Source of the DNA: Sipunculus nudus
Taxonomy: Eukaryota; Annelida; Sipuncula; Golfingiida; Sipunculidae
Assembly: GCA_026874595.1 (NCBI GenBank)
Contig: CM049316.1
Location: 34,667,339-34,731,338 of the forward strand
DNA length: 64,000 bases
Reading direction: 5' to 3'
The translations under genes were made by a program, and so were the position numbers. Of the stretch, positions 1 through 12,486 are shown in pieces (the first letter of the stretch is position 1; every line of letters begins with the position of its first letter). The notes below the pieces were generated by a model. It saw nothing but the letters and a program-made list of their open reading frames with translations, searched no databases and was not told where the DNA came from.

Positions 1-1208
1 TCCATTGTCTTGAGTAAATAAGCAGCTGTAAATTACTAATCAATTTTTAAATTCCATGCACGGGTCATGCCTACAAGTTATGTTTGTTCATCTGACAGAT
101 CGCTAAACGCCGAGGAATATTAAACAGCTCACAAAATACTTAAGGACAGAAGTTTTTAAAATCTCATTGTCTCCGGTACTTCCTGTGGCCATATTACTAA
201 TAGGGCCTATGCTGCGCTCTGGCTGACATTAAACATTTGAAGTTGAAACCGTGTTTTTATCTCCCTGTTATCAAAACAATTTACGACACTGATGACAGGA
301 AGTAAAGTCCAGAAAACGTCGCGATGCGGACACAGCAGACGGTATGACGCAAAAAGGCGGGAACTTGATCTATGACTAAAACATTAAATCAGTGCACGCT
401 AAGCTTTGCAATTTCAAGCATTTGCCATCGAATATTCAGTAACCATTTGCTCTTTAAAGGCTGACTTTGGAAGTTTATGTTTCCTAGAAATCTGGGGGCT
501 GTTCAATTTAATTCAAGCCGTAGGCTATTCTGTTGATATTATTATTTACAGATAAAACATCAATGTAACCTATCTACCGAACGCCCGGGATTGGTAGTCT
601 AGACCAAATTTGAAGGACATTCTACTCAATTTCCGCAATACCTTTCTCGTTTGTGATATGGCAGACGGTACTTAAAAAATGGATAAAATCCTGGCAGTCT
701 ACTACATTCAACGATAATTGCCAGGCTTTTTCTAAATTAGTTGACGCCCTTTGAAGCCAGATAAGAATTTGCAATGTTTTTCGTTGCTACTATGTTGTTT
801 ATACTGCCCACTTTTGTAATACTCCGAAAGAAAACTCTATATGCTATATATGTGATGGAGTTTACAATTCTAAAAAAAAATACCGAAATATCAGACATAC
901 ACAGTGGAGGTTAATTGAGTTCGTGACTTTGGTAGTGTAATACCACAAAACTTAGCTTTACGTTTCTTGGACTTTGTGACAACCGTTCTAGCACTAGGAC
1001 AGGTCAAATCGACTTGGGCGGTTTCTTCTGAGACTGGTTTGTCAAGGTCGGAGTTCACCAGGTAGATACACCTATTTCTGACAGATGGCGCTGCCGTAAA
1101 ACTTTGCGAAATAATTTGCAATTCTGCAGAAAGTAAGGAAAATGAGCCCTCTTTGAACATCAGCATTTTAAGACCCATGATAAAATTGATTTCCGAGGCG
1201 TGACCATA
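1..1208. other. Non-coding stretch, nothing recognised
   Basis: AT-rich sequence without a convincing reading frame. The small ORFs on either strand resemble no family I know and lack splice-site context. No repeat shared with the rest of the window was seen. Confidence 0.5.
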
Positions 1209-1255
1209 ATGAAGTTGCGTAACAACGGTTTAATGCAACTACCGTTGATGTTGGC
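1209..1255 (+). repeat. Short dispersed repeat, copy 1
   Basis: The sequence starting gaagttgcgtaacaacgg recurs at 1,724 as gaagatgcgtaacaaggg, directly after a (TA)n run. Both copies continue into ttaatgc. They look like fragments of one dispersed repeat; the family is not identified. Confidence 0.4.
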
Positions 1256-1665
1256 GGATGTTATCGTCATCATGGATAGGTTCGTGGGCATTTTGTTAAC
1301 AATGCCAATAACAATGTGAACAAGATAACACAAGGTATTCAAACGTTAAAGTTGGCATTATACTATATTCTGTTATTGCCGACGATGTCAGTCTCATCCG
1401 ACTTAATTCTCTTTTGCCTTCTGGATCTCAGGCCGGCCTGTAGTTCTCCTGAATTAGTCTTAGAGTCCCGTCTATCAATTTTGATAAAAATCCATATCAG
1501 GTGCCTGAAGGATATTCATCTCCTTCTTTTTAGTTAAGAACAAGTCTTTTGTTATAGCAACGTCTGTGAAGCACGTCCATTATGTTCATTATTTTTCTTG
1601 TAAATAATGAAATGAGTCAACAATAACTAATGTAACATTTTTATTAAACGAAATAGGATCTTTGA

Positions 1666-1666
1666 T

Positions 1667-1722
<56 letters not shown>

Positions 1723-1725
1723 ATG
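1666..1725. repeat. (CA)n/(TA)n compound microsatellite
   Basis: About seven CA dinucleotides run into a (TA)n tract that has one TTTA interruption. The dispersed repeat listed at 1,724 follows immediately. Confidence 0.95.
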
Positions 1726-1770
1726 AAGATGCGTAACAAGGGTTTAATGCCACCAGATGATCGTGATGGT
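1724..1770 (+). repeat. Short dispersed repeat, copy 2
   Basis: This matches the block at 1,209 and begins at the end of the (TA)n tract. Its position suggests the (TA)n run marks one end of the repeat or served as its target. Confidence 0.4.
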
Positions 1771-2386
1771 TGACCTCCTAACCTCCGAATTTTTATTTTA
1801 TGCTCATCATTGGTAGTTACATGTCCTGTTGTGGGCCTGTTGTAATCAAGATGACACCGACTCCCCATCTTTCATATATTTTCCTATTAAGTGATTCATA
1901 ATTTCTTATTTAATATACGCCCTAATCTCCTATATTTTTCACTGCACATTCGTGTTTCTGATATAACTTCTGTCACTAAATTCAGTTCCTTTTGCATGCA
2001 AGTATATTAATGTATGTTAGCAGAAGCTAGGTTACACTGAGCGAAGTATGACTCACAGTTGATATGATGGTAAAATGCATCTTTAGCTGGAAAAAGGTGT
2101 GTCAAAGGTATTAATGCCACCATAAGATACATGTTTATAACCGCTCTATTTTTAAATGTTTTTTCTATGTGTATGCTTGGTGAACTTGTAATAGGTGATA
2201 CAGTTGAAGAGACATGTATTCATTGGTTTATGTATTAAATATAAGTAAAAAGCGTTCTATTTACCAGTCTGTTATAGGTATTCAGTGGTTGACGTTGTAC
2301 AACATTTATTATACACACGTTTTGACAAAATAGGTCTCTGGATACCGCATCCTTCACCATATATAACATTGAATTATTGATCAATG
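1771..2386. other. Non-coding stretch, nothing recognised
   Basis: AT-rich sequence with no supported gene and no repeat recognised elsewhere in the window. Confidence 0.4.
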
Positions 2387-2408
2387 TAATATTCAGTCTG
2401 TTATATAT

Positions 2409-2445
<37 letters not shown>

Positions 2446-2459
2446 CAGACTGAGTATTA
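2387..2459. repeat. Inverted repeat around a (TA)n core
   Basis: The left arm TAATATTCAGTCTGT (2,387-2,401) and the right arm ACAGACTGAGTATTA (2,445-2,459) are reverse complements at 14 of 15 positions. Between them lies mostly TA repeat (2,402-2,444). The arms can form a hairpin or be the ends of a very small inverted-repeat element. Only this copy was seen. Confidence 0.75.
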
Positions 2460-3210
2460 TAATAATTAATGACTCACCAAGATGTTTAGGAGAAAAGAGG
2501 CACTATTCCAACATGTCATTTACCGTGGTGTCGTCTGGCAAAAGCCAATTTACGGCAGGCAGACGACCGATTTAGGGCGCAATATAACTGTTGTCTGCCG
2601 GCCAATGTTTTCACAGCCCAATAAAAGTGCCAATTCGCTGAAACTATGTATCCTTTATTTGATTACAGGCTTACTGTTATAACTGTTTGACTATTTTCCT
2701 CTGCCTTAACAAAATTATATACAACAAAAACATATGAAAGTTTCATATAACAAGAATTTAACAAGAGTAACCCATGACTAGTGTATCGCGGTAAAAGCTT
2801 ATTTTCAGGAAACAATAGTGATTAATAGGCTTCAGAAAAGCCAGGCGTCTCGCCGCTATAATTTCAGTAGTAAATACTTCATGTCTTCGCCAAAACAGGT
2901 ATATAATTGTTGTGATGATATTGCACCTGTGAGACCCTGGTTAAAACTGTGGGCTTTATATAGAATCGAAACATATCGTACTCAATAAACAAAGAATGGC
3001 CGACTTTCTTTTTTAAATTAAAATTGGAATATATACATCATACGCACACTCTATGTTTAACTCATCCAATGGAAATTCTAAGTTAACTTTATGTTGAACT
3101 AGCGCCAGAGCCATTCACTGGTATTAGAGTCCACCTTTGTCCTGGACCTCACCTGTGATCCAACTATGGAGTTAATAAACGGTAAAACAAATTTTATTTC
3201 CAAGAGCGTA
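2460..3210. other. Non-coding stretch, nothing recognised
   Basis: No supported gene. A weak inverted repeat of TCGTCTG and CAGACGA lies near 2,529-2,565. A 66-residue ORF here (2,482-2,682) resembles no known family. Confidence 0.4.
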
Positions 3211-3216
3211 TTCATA

Positions 3217-3250
3217 GGGGGGGGGGGGCGCAAAGGGGCGCGCGCCCCCC
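3217..3250. repeat. G12 run with GC hairpin
   Basis: Twelve G residues (3,217-3,228) are followed by a short GC stretch and C6 (3,245-3,250). The G-run and C-run can pair as a stem, and the G-run alone could join a G-quadruplex. It stands out sharply from the AT-rich surroundings and may be the end of a dispersed repeat. Confidence 0.7.
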
Positions 3251-4123
3251 TAAAATTCTGCTTACACTACTGGCAAGTGTTATGTTTGTTAACTCAAATT
3301 TATTTTATGTTATTTTAATTGAGTATGCACACACATAGATATAAAATATGGCGTTTTAAGTAAAAAAATATTTTCATGTTTCTCTATGCGCGGTTATGGT
3401 AATGTTATTCCCATATGGAAAAGAAAGAAGAAAAACAAGAAAAAATTTGTCTGTAATGTTAATATAGATATATATATATCTTATATAATAATGTTTATTT
3501 ATTATCAGTTCTAAAGGTTCCTATTGACCTAAAGAGAAACTAGTTTTGATATATTTGTTGAAACTTTGTGAAGAAAGAACAAAAGCTTAGCAAGATATTG
3601 TTCCTAATGTATATGTAAAGAGTGTCAGACTTTGAAAATTTCTAAAATAAATCTAAACAGTAAAGGGATTATTATATACTTACACATTTCTCTCCTGTTT
3701 TTCACAATCTCTATTTTCTATTTTGTTTGTGTGCAGAAGTGAAGTCTCCAAACCCTGTGATTGTTCTGTAACATGATGGTGGATGGCCAAAATCTGTTAA
3801 ACAATTCATGCAAGCTGTTTGTACTTACACTAGACGCTAGCTGTGCCTCATTTTTAAAATTTATCCTGGAATACATCAAGAGACTGTATGAAAGCTTCCG
3901 GTTTCTTGATTCTGGGGTATTTAAATCACCTCTAAATACCCAGCTACTGTCACTGGAGCTAGATTTCCAGGCTTTATGTCAGAAAGCTGCATTTTCAATA
4001 ATAATATAAACCTGAAAATGGTATGCAAATAACAGTCAATGAGTATTTTTCTCTTCTAATATTTCTTGAAGGATCCATCACATCGAATCTATCAGAAATA
4101 ACGCCATGTACCTGTAAACCATT

Positions 4124-4125
<2 letters not shown>
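3251..4125. other. Non-coding stretch, unrecognised small ORF
   Basis: Mostly AT-rich DNA. An 82-residue plus-strand ORF (3,761-4,009) has no recognisable motif and no supporting splice or start context, so it is not called a gene. Confidence 0.35.

Positions 4126-4192
<67 letters not shown>
4126..4192. repeat. (TA)n microsatellite
   Basis: An uninterrupted TA tract of more than 60 bases. It creates artificial YIYIYI reading frames on both strands. Confidence 0.97.
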
Positions 4193-5625
4193 CAAGCTCG
4201 GCTAAAGTCGCTCGGACAAGTAATACCCAAATTTACATAAACAACATCAGTTTTTTTATTTGTAAATCTTTGATAAAACCATGCGGAATAGCGTATTGGG
4301 ACCAAGTATAGTGCAGGTACACTAGTGCAATTGTGCTTAAAAAAAAACAAATAAATTTCTTGACACAGCAAAAAAAAAATGGAATTTAGAAATCGTCGTT
4401 GGTTTTACATCTCAGCCAAACGTGGAAGCCTCACCAGCGCCATGATACCATACGATGACAAATGAGTTTTTTTCTTTATCGTCAGGCAAGGTTTTAATAT
4501 GATATTTCTGTTTTTAACCAAAGCACCCTAGTTGTCTCCCGCAAAAGCTTCGATAAAACAGGCGGGGGCGGAGTAAGATAAAATATGTTCTTCGGTTAAT
4601 ACAGTCATATTTATTTGAAAGAGAGCACCCATAACTTGCAGTAGCTTTTATCAAGACAAAACAGTACATGTCTTACGTTTCATTATATTTACTGTTTTTA
4701 ACAAACTTTTCAGATGCGAATGGAGGAAGATCATCTTTTAATCAGGTCATTTTTTATATAAAGCGGCCGCCTTTGTTTTGAAGGTCGCCTCTGGTCCAAC
4801 CTTGGGGTTATTTTTCGGTCGCATGTTATTTTTGTGCTGTACACAGCTCCTGGTGGAGGAAACATGTGGTCTAAGACCACTTTTCTACTTTTCATCATTA
4901 TAAAGTCATTCAGAATACCTCTTGGTTGGATTCAGAACAAATACCATAGAACGGGCGTTCGTTTTCCACCAGAAAGAGACACGTTTGTGTAGATTGTAAT
5001 TTGTTTGTTATTAGGTTTCTTTTGGAGATTAATCTGAAAGGACATAATTTTTCATTCACGAAATTCCTGTAGATTGAGTGCGGCGGTTTAAATATGAAGA
5101 TTTCTAACATACGTTTACGTAATTTGGTATCGGAATTACAGAAACTATGGGAAACTAATTTAATGATAATAATAATGATAAAAGTTTATTCACACTTCAG
5201 AAGAAGAGTACATAAAACATGAAATATAAAATATTAGTAATATTAATAATAAAACAATAAAACACCAAAGATGAACCACCATGTTTTACCTAAAATCAAT
5301 ATATTAAAATGGTGTCAATATCATGTTCAAGACAAATTTATCATTAGGGACGTGACTGCCCAATAACTACCGGACGTTATCAGTCAATCCATCATTAACA
5401 TCGTGTTTTAATTTCTTTTTACCTTTTGCGAGTACCCTTTATAAAAAATATATTTAAGAAAACCTGTGCCATACTTCCAATACGTTACTTTGTATCTCGC
5501 AATGCAATCGGTTTGGTCATTCAGCTTGCCGTAAGCATGCGTAAAATAACCTGGGGCGAGAATTATAAATAAACATGGCGCGAGTTAAATTAAGACCATT
5601 CAATTCAACAATTGTTTGTATCCTA
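4193..5625. other. Non-coding stretch, nothing recognised
   Basis: No supported gene or repeat shared with other parts of the window. A short run of ATA/ATG trinucleotides lies at about 5,162-5,182. Confidence 0.4.
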
Positions 5626-5946
5626 CTAACATTCAAAACTTTCAGAATGGAAGATATTTTTTTTGCAATATTTGTATAAACCAATACCAGCCTTTAGTAG
5701 TTGTGACTGATACTTTTCCATTTTTTCTGAAGATTTTTTAACGGCAAATATGGTATTGGTGCCATATGTCAAAACCGGCCTGATAGCTGTTCTCCACACA
5801 TCAGATAAAAAAATCAATATCATGTTTGGGAAACCAGCGTTTCTAAGAGAATAAAATGCCCCCGCATGCATTTATGCGGTTACCAATATGCTCCTTCGGA
5901 TTAGAATTTTACAAAGTAACACCAAGCTATTTCCTACTTTAACATC
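5626..5946 (-). pseudogene. Non-LTR retrotransposon reverse transcriptase, C-terminal fragment (decayed)
   Basis: Read on the minus strand, this frame encodes LDVKVGNSLVL, then one in-frame TAA, then HAGAFYSLRNAGFP and RTAIRPVLTYGTNTIF. The order of an L-V-VGNS element, a hydrophobic LRNAGFP segment and the [RP]-x-L-x-YG motif is the arrangement at the end of the reverse transcriptase domain in LINE-type elements (CR1/RTE-like). It stops after about 100 residues, with no endonuclease or upstream RT motifs nearby, so it is a truncated copy. The family is inferred from motif memory only, and the in-frame stop shows it is dead. Confidence 0.55.
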
Positions 5947-6189
5947 CAGTCAGCTGAACACAAGCAAGTCGCGCGCGTCTGTGTTCACCTCTTTAGCGAA
6001 ACGTTTATTTTGATTTTCAATAAAAAATAATTTCAATCTCTAGTTGCTCTGACATTTGTTACAAGAAAATTTGTAATCGAAATCTTATTTAAAAATGTAA
6101 AAAGTCGTACTGGCTCCTGAAGAAAAGGGCCTGAAAACCCTAACAAGCGGATCGGGCGTAAACACTTGTATTCCCTCAATTGGCACACC
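5947..6189. other. Flank between the RT fragment and duplicated copy A
   Basis: Upstream coding sequence of the retroelement fragment may continue here, but it is too decayed to follow. Weak resemblance to the segment before copy B at 14,895-14,960 suggests the duplication could extend further left. Confidence 0.3.
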
Positions 6190-7967
6190 GCTAACATTTA
6201 TGTATGATAACATATTATAAGACGCTCCGGGGTTGTTACAATCTTCGTTTATTGGTCGGCTTCGACTGCACTTGGTTAAGCGGAAAATAAGCTACCTAGG
6301 TTTATCCCGGAAATGAAAAATAACAAGGTTTACGTTGATATCATAGTTACCTGAGGTCAGTAGATTAGTAGTTTCCCTGACTGTAATAAATAGAAGTAAA
6401 CGCAAGAAATATATTTTAGAATTCCTCATGATTAAATGATTGAGAATGTTCATAAGTTTAATATTTACACCATTAGGTAATACCAGTTGGCCTGATAATG
6501 ACAAGTTTTGATGCACCTGATAGATTAAGAATTTCATTCTCACGAGTTAATTAACAATCAATGAGATGCAACATCTTGCAATTAATGTCTTTCAGCTTTA
6601 AAATATTTGGCAGGTGTGCCGAGTACCACTATAATTAATTATAAAAAACGAATCAGAGGAATAACTGCTAAAATAGAGAATGTTTCGTGTGAATAAGACA
6701 TAATGACAAACAGTATGGAAAACTCTTACTGATGTACCAGGAAATATTTGATACCTCGATCCCGTCTGGGTGTCTGACCACGTACCAGAATGATTTAGCC
6801 GTCTGGTTCAACAGAAAACCACAGCTGTCGTAGTCTATAACAGACGCCTTTTGTCTCAATTTTACCATTAGATTGCCAGGACTCATATACTCATTTACTG
6901 GCTACGTATGGCTATTTACATAAGTATCATTCCGTTTTGACTCTGTTGTTAAGAAATCTGCATTAAACTTCATTGAAGGCGGTTATGTTTTCATCCAACA
7001 TTGAGCAGGGTCAATTAGTACTCGCTGTTTCGCCTACAATAAATTGTGTCTTGTGTCGTGTTCAAGTTACAGTGTGATTGTTTTACAGCATCGTGGGTGA
7101 GGGAGGCAATGGTTTATCTGCTAACTACCGCGCACTTAATAAGCTTTATTTAGTGCACAGAATACACACAAATGTTCGTTCCGAATGCTGCCTGAGTGTG
7201 TCCTTCAGCCATACATGAAAACACTCATATTTTACGTGAACTAAAACGAAAGCCCTGTGTTTTTTGTTGTTGTCCCAATATACGGGCTAGGATATGCTTT
7301 CACTAAGGTCGCAATGCAGATGACTTGCTTTATGCAAGGCGCGTTTCTGAATCGGAAACCCGGCCCGCCGTCTCAGTCATGGTACAAGACAAGTTTGTGT
7401 CAGGTTCCCTGATAAAACTGGTCGCTTAGGTCATTTAATTCTCTCGGTCTTGTGTAACGATCTAATGTGTAGCATCATAAAGATTGAGATTTGTCGTTAG
7501 TAGACTCGAAAACGTTGACTTTGCATTTTGATATATGAGTTCTTTAAAGGCACATGACATGAAAATCCAAAATAAATCAGTAGTTTTCCCAAGAATAAAC
7601 AAATTACCCCTCCTATTAGTAACCTATATAAAGACGCGGTAACTATTACAATGTTAAAATCAGCCAATGACGGAAGTACTAAGCAATGTTTATCAATTAA
7701 AGTTTTGGCAAAAAACTTTTCTGGAAAAACAAAACTTTATGCAACCAAACAAAGTGAATATCCCATCATCTCAAAACTTAGACGTGAGCATATCGAAAAA
7801 TTCACAATATTGTAAATGTAGCCTATATTTGAAGATTTGACATAGAGTTCACAATTCGTTTCTTTGGTAATGCCGGAATCGAGTCTCATGATTCCGGAAA
7901 TTTATACCATATCTGTATGTTAATTCTCCATTACTTTTATTATTTATCTGTCAATCAGTTATGTATG

Positions 7968-8092
7968 ACTCGGGTACACTTTTAGGGCCTGGGACGTAGA
8001 CTCGAGGGACCTTGACCCGGCCTTGTACTCGGATTCGGAGGCAAGGACTCGAGAAATCAGGCCCAGTCCATATTGAGTCCAGAGGAAAAAAG
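7968..8092. repeat. Degenerate GACTCG hexamer repeat, block 1
   Basis: Many imperfect GACTCG, GACTTG and GATTCGG hexamers occur in a row. The same motif resumes at 8,310, so the two blocks are probably one minisatellite split by about 200 bases. Confidence 0.65.
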
Positions 8093-8309
8093 AAAAGCTC
8101 TCTTAAATACGATAAAGACTAACATGCATGTGCGAAGTAATAACAAAATACTACAAAAAAAAACTTTATACAGTATCGAGGTTTAACTCTGCATCGGGAG
8201 AAAAATGTAAATACACATTCGAGTAAAGCTTGTGGATAAATTTACATAACAAAACAAACAAAACAACCCCAATGTCTATGATTCAGTTTCCTTTAAAAGA
8301 AGATTTGCG

Positions 8310-8470
8310 TTGGGATGGGACTCGGAGTTGGACTCGGGTTCCAAATGACTCGGACGGTAAGAGGCTGGACTTGGACTCGAACCTGAAGGCCTCGGACGTT
8401 GACTTCCACTCGGTTTCGAGGGGTCTTGACTCGGACTTGCACTGGGACTCGGAGGGTGTGGACTCGACTG
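8310..8470. repeat. Degenerate GACTCG hexamer repeat, block 2
   Basis: Six-base periodicity (GGACTCGGACTTGGACTCG-like) runs across about 160 bases. The period is a multiple of three, so it creates Ser/Pro-rich and Asp/Ser-rich ORFs on the two strands. These are repeat translations, not genes. Confidence 0.75.
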
Positions 8471-9959
8471 CATCACGTATGTTAATACAATGTATAGAGA
8501 ACTATTATAATTATATCCTTTTACTACGTCAACCTAAAAACACATGGTATTTCATTTGATTCCTTAAATCTTCTGTGTTATAACTGGCGTTGTCAATGAT
8601 GTTGATTGGACAATCTAACCAGTGAATGTGCTTTCTACGGTGTATTTAAACATTTCAATAAGCATATAAAATTGTTCCTGGGAATATAAATGATTCTTAT
8701 AGGTCAATGCCAGCAGACAACACATCTTTATGTTGATTCCAAAAATCCATGTCTCTTTCCCCAGTCAACTGCTAAATAGCTGCCTGACAGCCCTGTTTAC
8801 AGCTTCACGGCCGTCAGTTGCAGCTGCAGCTGTCTCCTTTAACGCTAAGAGGGGGTTTGTTTCATTAGCTTATCCACTGGTATAATAATACATCAAAAGC
8901 ACAACACATTAAAACCATGTCAGGGTATTTCACCTGATTCTTTGATCCCCAAAGCCTGCCTCATTTATATAGATCTTTATTTTCTTTCTTTAAATGATAA
9001 ATCTATGTAAAGATTATTATTAACTGCTTCTTGCCTTAATCTAGAATACAGCAAACTTGTGCGCGATACAGGAAATGACTTGTTACCATAGAGGAGGATT
9101 TTCATTTGTGGTTGCGAGTTCACATGTGTTCTTTTGTGTTAATTCATCATTCGTAGCCTAATAAGATGACGGGCTGTTTACCAAAATATCAATGCAACAT
9201 GATGGAAGACCAATGCAGTGCATTGCTCCGTATTGCATGTATCACGATCCGAATAAGGCTTACCAGCCATATAAATGTCTACTTATTCCTGTATTCACGA
9301 CTAATACTCGAGTAGACCTGTACTTCATATATTAAACGGTTACTTCTGTTATTATTAATTCCTGTGATCTAATTTGATTATAAAAGGTGTTTTCTGTATT
9401 AGCGTGCTAACGTATGTTTAATGTCCCCCTTCACATACAATAACAGATTCATAGAGAGTACTGACTTCGGTATAGGTAGTATGTTTCGTGAGTGTCTACC
9501 CTACGACCTCAAAGGTGGATAAGGGTGGCCTAGCTTCGAACTTAAGCATATTTTTGGTATACATCTGGTGACATGAATTGGTTATGTTTATTTTTTTATA
9601 AACCCCGCCTGAAAGACAAAGATAACAAAAGGTGATACAAATTCGTAAGAATGAGGTTATCATAGGTGGCGCCACCAGACTGCTGCAGCAGTTACGTATC
9701 ATCAAAGCCAATAAGACCACCATATATAATAGCAGTCCGTTTTTTTCTGAAGAATTTGCTTTTATATTTATTTTCTATAATCAGCTCTGTGACCATTAAA
9801 CGTAAGCTGAGGTGTGCCTTCTTCGAACCTGACCAAGATTAAGTTAGTATAAATCTGCCCTGGAGAAAGAAGGTAGCCATGTCACTTTTGAGATATCCCA
9901 TCCTAGTGGTCAGATAAAATAATGTGCCACGAGGGAGTGCTATTTGTACGATTCCATCA

Positions 9960-9962
<3 letters not shown>

Positions 9963-10012
<50 letters not shown>
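9963..10012. repeat. (TA)n microsatellite at a duplication breakpoint
   Basis: About 25 TA units. The sequence right after it, starting TTGAAGAGAACAATCATATG, also follows the (TA)n at 19,116-19,165 in copy B. Confidence 0.95.
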
Positions 10013-10013
<1 letters not shown>

Positions 10014-10694
10014 CTTGAAGAGAACAATCATATGTGACGTTTCTGGTCGTCCTTAAATGGATTTTGGTATAAAAATTAATTGTGCAATAACTGATAAATC
10101 ATTCGCACTCTTTTAGTTAAAATAGATTATTGATCTGGTTAAATGCCAGACGGACCTTTTTCTCACGTGGACCAACGTAACTGAGGTTCTTACCCCTGAA
10201 GACTAATGCTATAAAGACTAATGTGGACGTTCGGCTAGAACGTGAAAAAAAATACCCTTTTCCAAACATTACAAAATTATATCTATGTCTGCGTCTCCAC
10301 TCTCGAAACAGAACAATACTTAACGTCATCAGAATTGTTTTCTTTTATTAGCCGTTTAAATATATACCACCATCTTCTTTATATGTTTTTATTTTTCATT
10401 TGGGTTTTACTTCGTTGGTATTTCTATAATTCTTGCATTACAGTGAAACTCTCTAGGCGAGTTCGCACATAATACCGGCACATCTAAATTATCGGCTGTT
10501 GTGGACAGTTCCATTTTATTTTACTTTTAATTGACATCCATTTTCTCTATTTAGTCGGAACTTACATAAAGTAGGTTCTAAGGCGGGGTATTTGACAATT
10601 TTTCAACACTTTAACTGTAAGCATATTAGTCTGCCAATATGCACATTTACATCAAGCGTGTTTTGTAATATTCCCTCTGTGGTATCGTGTGAAA

Positions 10695-11105
10695 TATTCC
10701 GTTACGAAGACAAATTGTTCAGGGGAAAATATTGGGCCATTCCCGGATTCGAACCCAGCCGCTTCGCTTGAAAATCAAGCTTTACTAGCGAGACAGTTCG
10801 GTCCGCTTTTATGTCATCCCGTAACACAGCCCCTCTTGAGAGCGTTCTGCTATCAGAACAAATCTAATTTTTCCTGGAGTAACGCTTTGGTGAGCTTATT
10901 CCCCGGGCCGCAAAGTTTACCTTCATCCCGGACGATCCCCCAACTGTTATGAAGACAAATTGCTCAGGGAATAAACATTAGGATTCGAACCCATGTCGGT
11001 GGCGCACATAACCGGCGTTCCAACTTCATAGCTAGCAAAGGAAGCTTCCCTAGCGAGACAGTTCGGCCCGCTTTTATGTCAAAAGGGTACTCATTAGAAC
11101 CCTCA
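10695..11105 (-). mobile_element. tRNA-derived SINE fragments, two partial copies
   Basis: Two partial minus-strand copies of the SINE seen whole at 56.4 kb. The first has the Pol III B box as GGATTCGAACC at 10,745-10,755, next to a remnant A box (CCGCTTCGCTT); the sequence between the boxes is deleted. The second has the B box at 10,981-10,991 and a degraded A box. Each ends in a block starting acagttcggtccgctttta or its close variant. The whole segment is absent from copy B, so it inserted into copy A after duplication or was lost from B. A short ORF at 10,689-10,952 is a translation of this SINE. Confidence 0.7.
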
Positions 11106-11465
11106 AAAATGCCTGAATAACGTAAAAAATAATTGAAAATAAAAATATTCTCCTAAAATTCTGTGGTGTGCTTTAATACTGCCTGTAATATATATTATTT
11201 CTTTTAAAAAATCAACACCTAAATATTTGAAACGAAGCTTAATCTTTGAAAATTTTAAAGTATTTTTTGTTATAATTGAATAATATTTTAATAGAATAAC
11301 CAAGGGAGAATCAAAGATTTCGTAAAATATCTCCTGTTCTTCTTTGCAAGGCCTGAGAATTATTGGGTCTTTATAAATTTGATAATCAATTCTTTCTTTA
11401 CATCTAACATATCTGATATCTAATTTTGGATCAAAGTGTAATGAGGAATATTTAAAAAAGTACAA
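11103..11465 (-). other. Unrecognised ORF partly preserved in the paralogous copy
   Basis: A 120-residue open frame on the minus strand. The matching place in copy B (20,190 downward) still reads FKYSPLPFDPKLN against FKYSSLHFDPKLD here, and both copies share LLKYYSIIT. Between these blocks the two differ by indels. The composition is rich in I, K, F and Y as expected of AT-rich DNA, and no domain is recognised. It may be a decayed gene or chance openness. Confidence 0.2.
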
Positions 11466-11719
11466 TAGTGCTTACTACTGTTTTTACCTGCATCGGTGGG
11501 TTCCGACCTTGAAAAAAATCTTACCGCTCCTCCCCTAAGAATCTAATTAAGGATTTTTTTTTTTGAGTTTTGTGCTCTACCTTCTGACTACAGAATCCGG
11601 TCACCTCGCAACACTCGCAAAACTTGTTGGTTCCTTTAGAATCGTCGGAAAGCAGTCTTAAAAAAGGCAGTACCATGCCGACAGAGAGAAAAGTCTCCAA
11701 TGCTGACACAAAATGATAT

Positions 11720-11795
11720 TTATTTATTTATTATATATGATATAATATTCTATAATATGGTATGATGTTATATAATATAATATAATATAAAAACA
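11720..11795. repeat. (TATAA)n-like AT repeat
   Basis: An imperfect pentamer TATAA and TAATA tract with interruptions, giving several weak palindromes. Confidence 0.8.
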
Positions 11796-12486
11796 AAACA
11801 TTAAAATATATCTACAAAGGATCAATTCAATTGTGATATCAGATATTAACAATACTGGAGGCCCAAGATCCATATTTATGAATCTCTCATTTAGTATGAC
11901 AAGTGAGGTAAATTGTCGATTGAGTTATATATGACGTGATAAATACTTGCTCCACTCAGCCATTTAAGAAACTGCCCATCCGCAACGGTTTGTTGGTATA
12001 GCCATGCCCCTTAGCGCTACTGACAGTAACCAGCCGAATAAGCAAGTCTGTTTAGAGACAGGCTATTTAGAACTACGGTTAGAGCGCGAACCCACAGCCG
12101 GGAGTTTGAACCTCAGCCGAAGGGAATGCATAATAACGGTTGGTGCAAGGGTTGACCGCTCCTCACGCTTAATTTGAAGACTAGTGGCTGTACCATACAG
12201 TTTCATCCCCTGGCACGTATTCGCAAACTGAAATAGTATTCTGCAAATTGTTATACTTATAGTTAAGCCAGCTTTACAAGTGGCCCATGGGCTATGACGC
12301 TGATCTAATTTGACTAGATACTCATGTTTTTTTTTACTATTGATATATATTGTCTATGAGAATAGCATATGGCTAAAGTTAGTGTTGAAAAAATGGACGG
12401 AAAATAAAAAATTCAGTATTCATAGGAGACCTGCCCAGCACCCCGTGGATTTCACAATACAGGGTTCGAGGAAAATTGATCCATTT
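11796..12486. other. Non-coding stretch before the satellite
   Basis: No gene is supported. A segment near 12,080-12,130 with gcgaacc and ttgaacc patterns faintly resembles a degraded tRNA-like repeat, but no complete A and B box pair can be read. Confidence 0.35.

Larger units (their letters stand above)
6915..8545. other. Insertion specific to copy A
   Basis: This 1.6-kb segment interrupts homology with copies B and C, which are continuous here. It contains the GACTCG-rich minisatellite listed separately and otherwise no recognisable gene. Confidence 0.6.
6190..11515 (+). repeat. Segmental duplication copy A
   Basis: This is one of four same-direction copies of a long non-coding segment. 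Matching blocks: 6,190-6,915 matches B 14,960-15,680 and C 21,500-22,160. 8,545-9,385 matches B 15,715-16,380 and C 22,195-22,860. 9,905-10,695 matches B 17,955-18,025 plus 19,116-19,820. 11,105-11,515 matches B 19,860-20,265. Copy A has its own insertions at 6,915-8,545 and 10,695-11,105. It lacks the part of B at about 16,400-17,950. The orientation label is arbitrary. Confidence 0.85.

Noticed and set aside
8230-8559. Asp/Ser-rich plus ORF and Ser/Pro-rich minus ORF
   Set aside because: Both are readings of the GACTCG hexamer minisatellite, whose period is a multiple of three.
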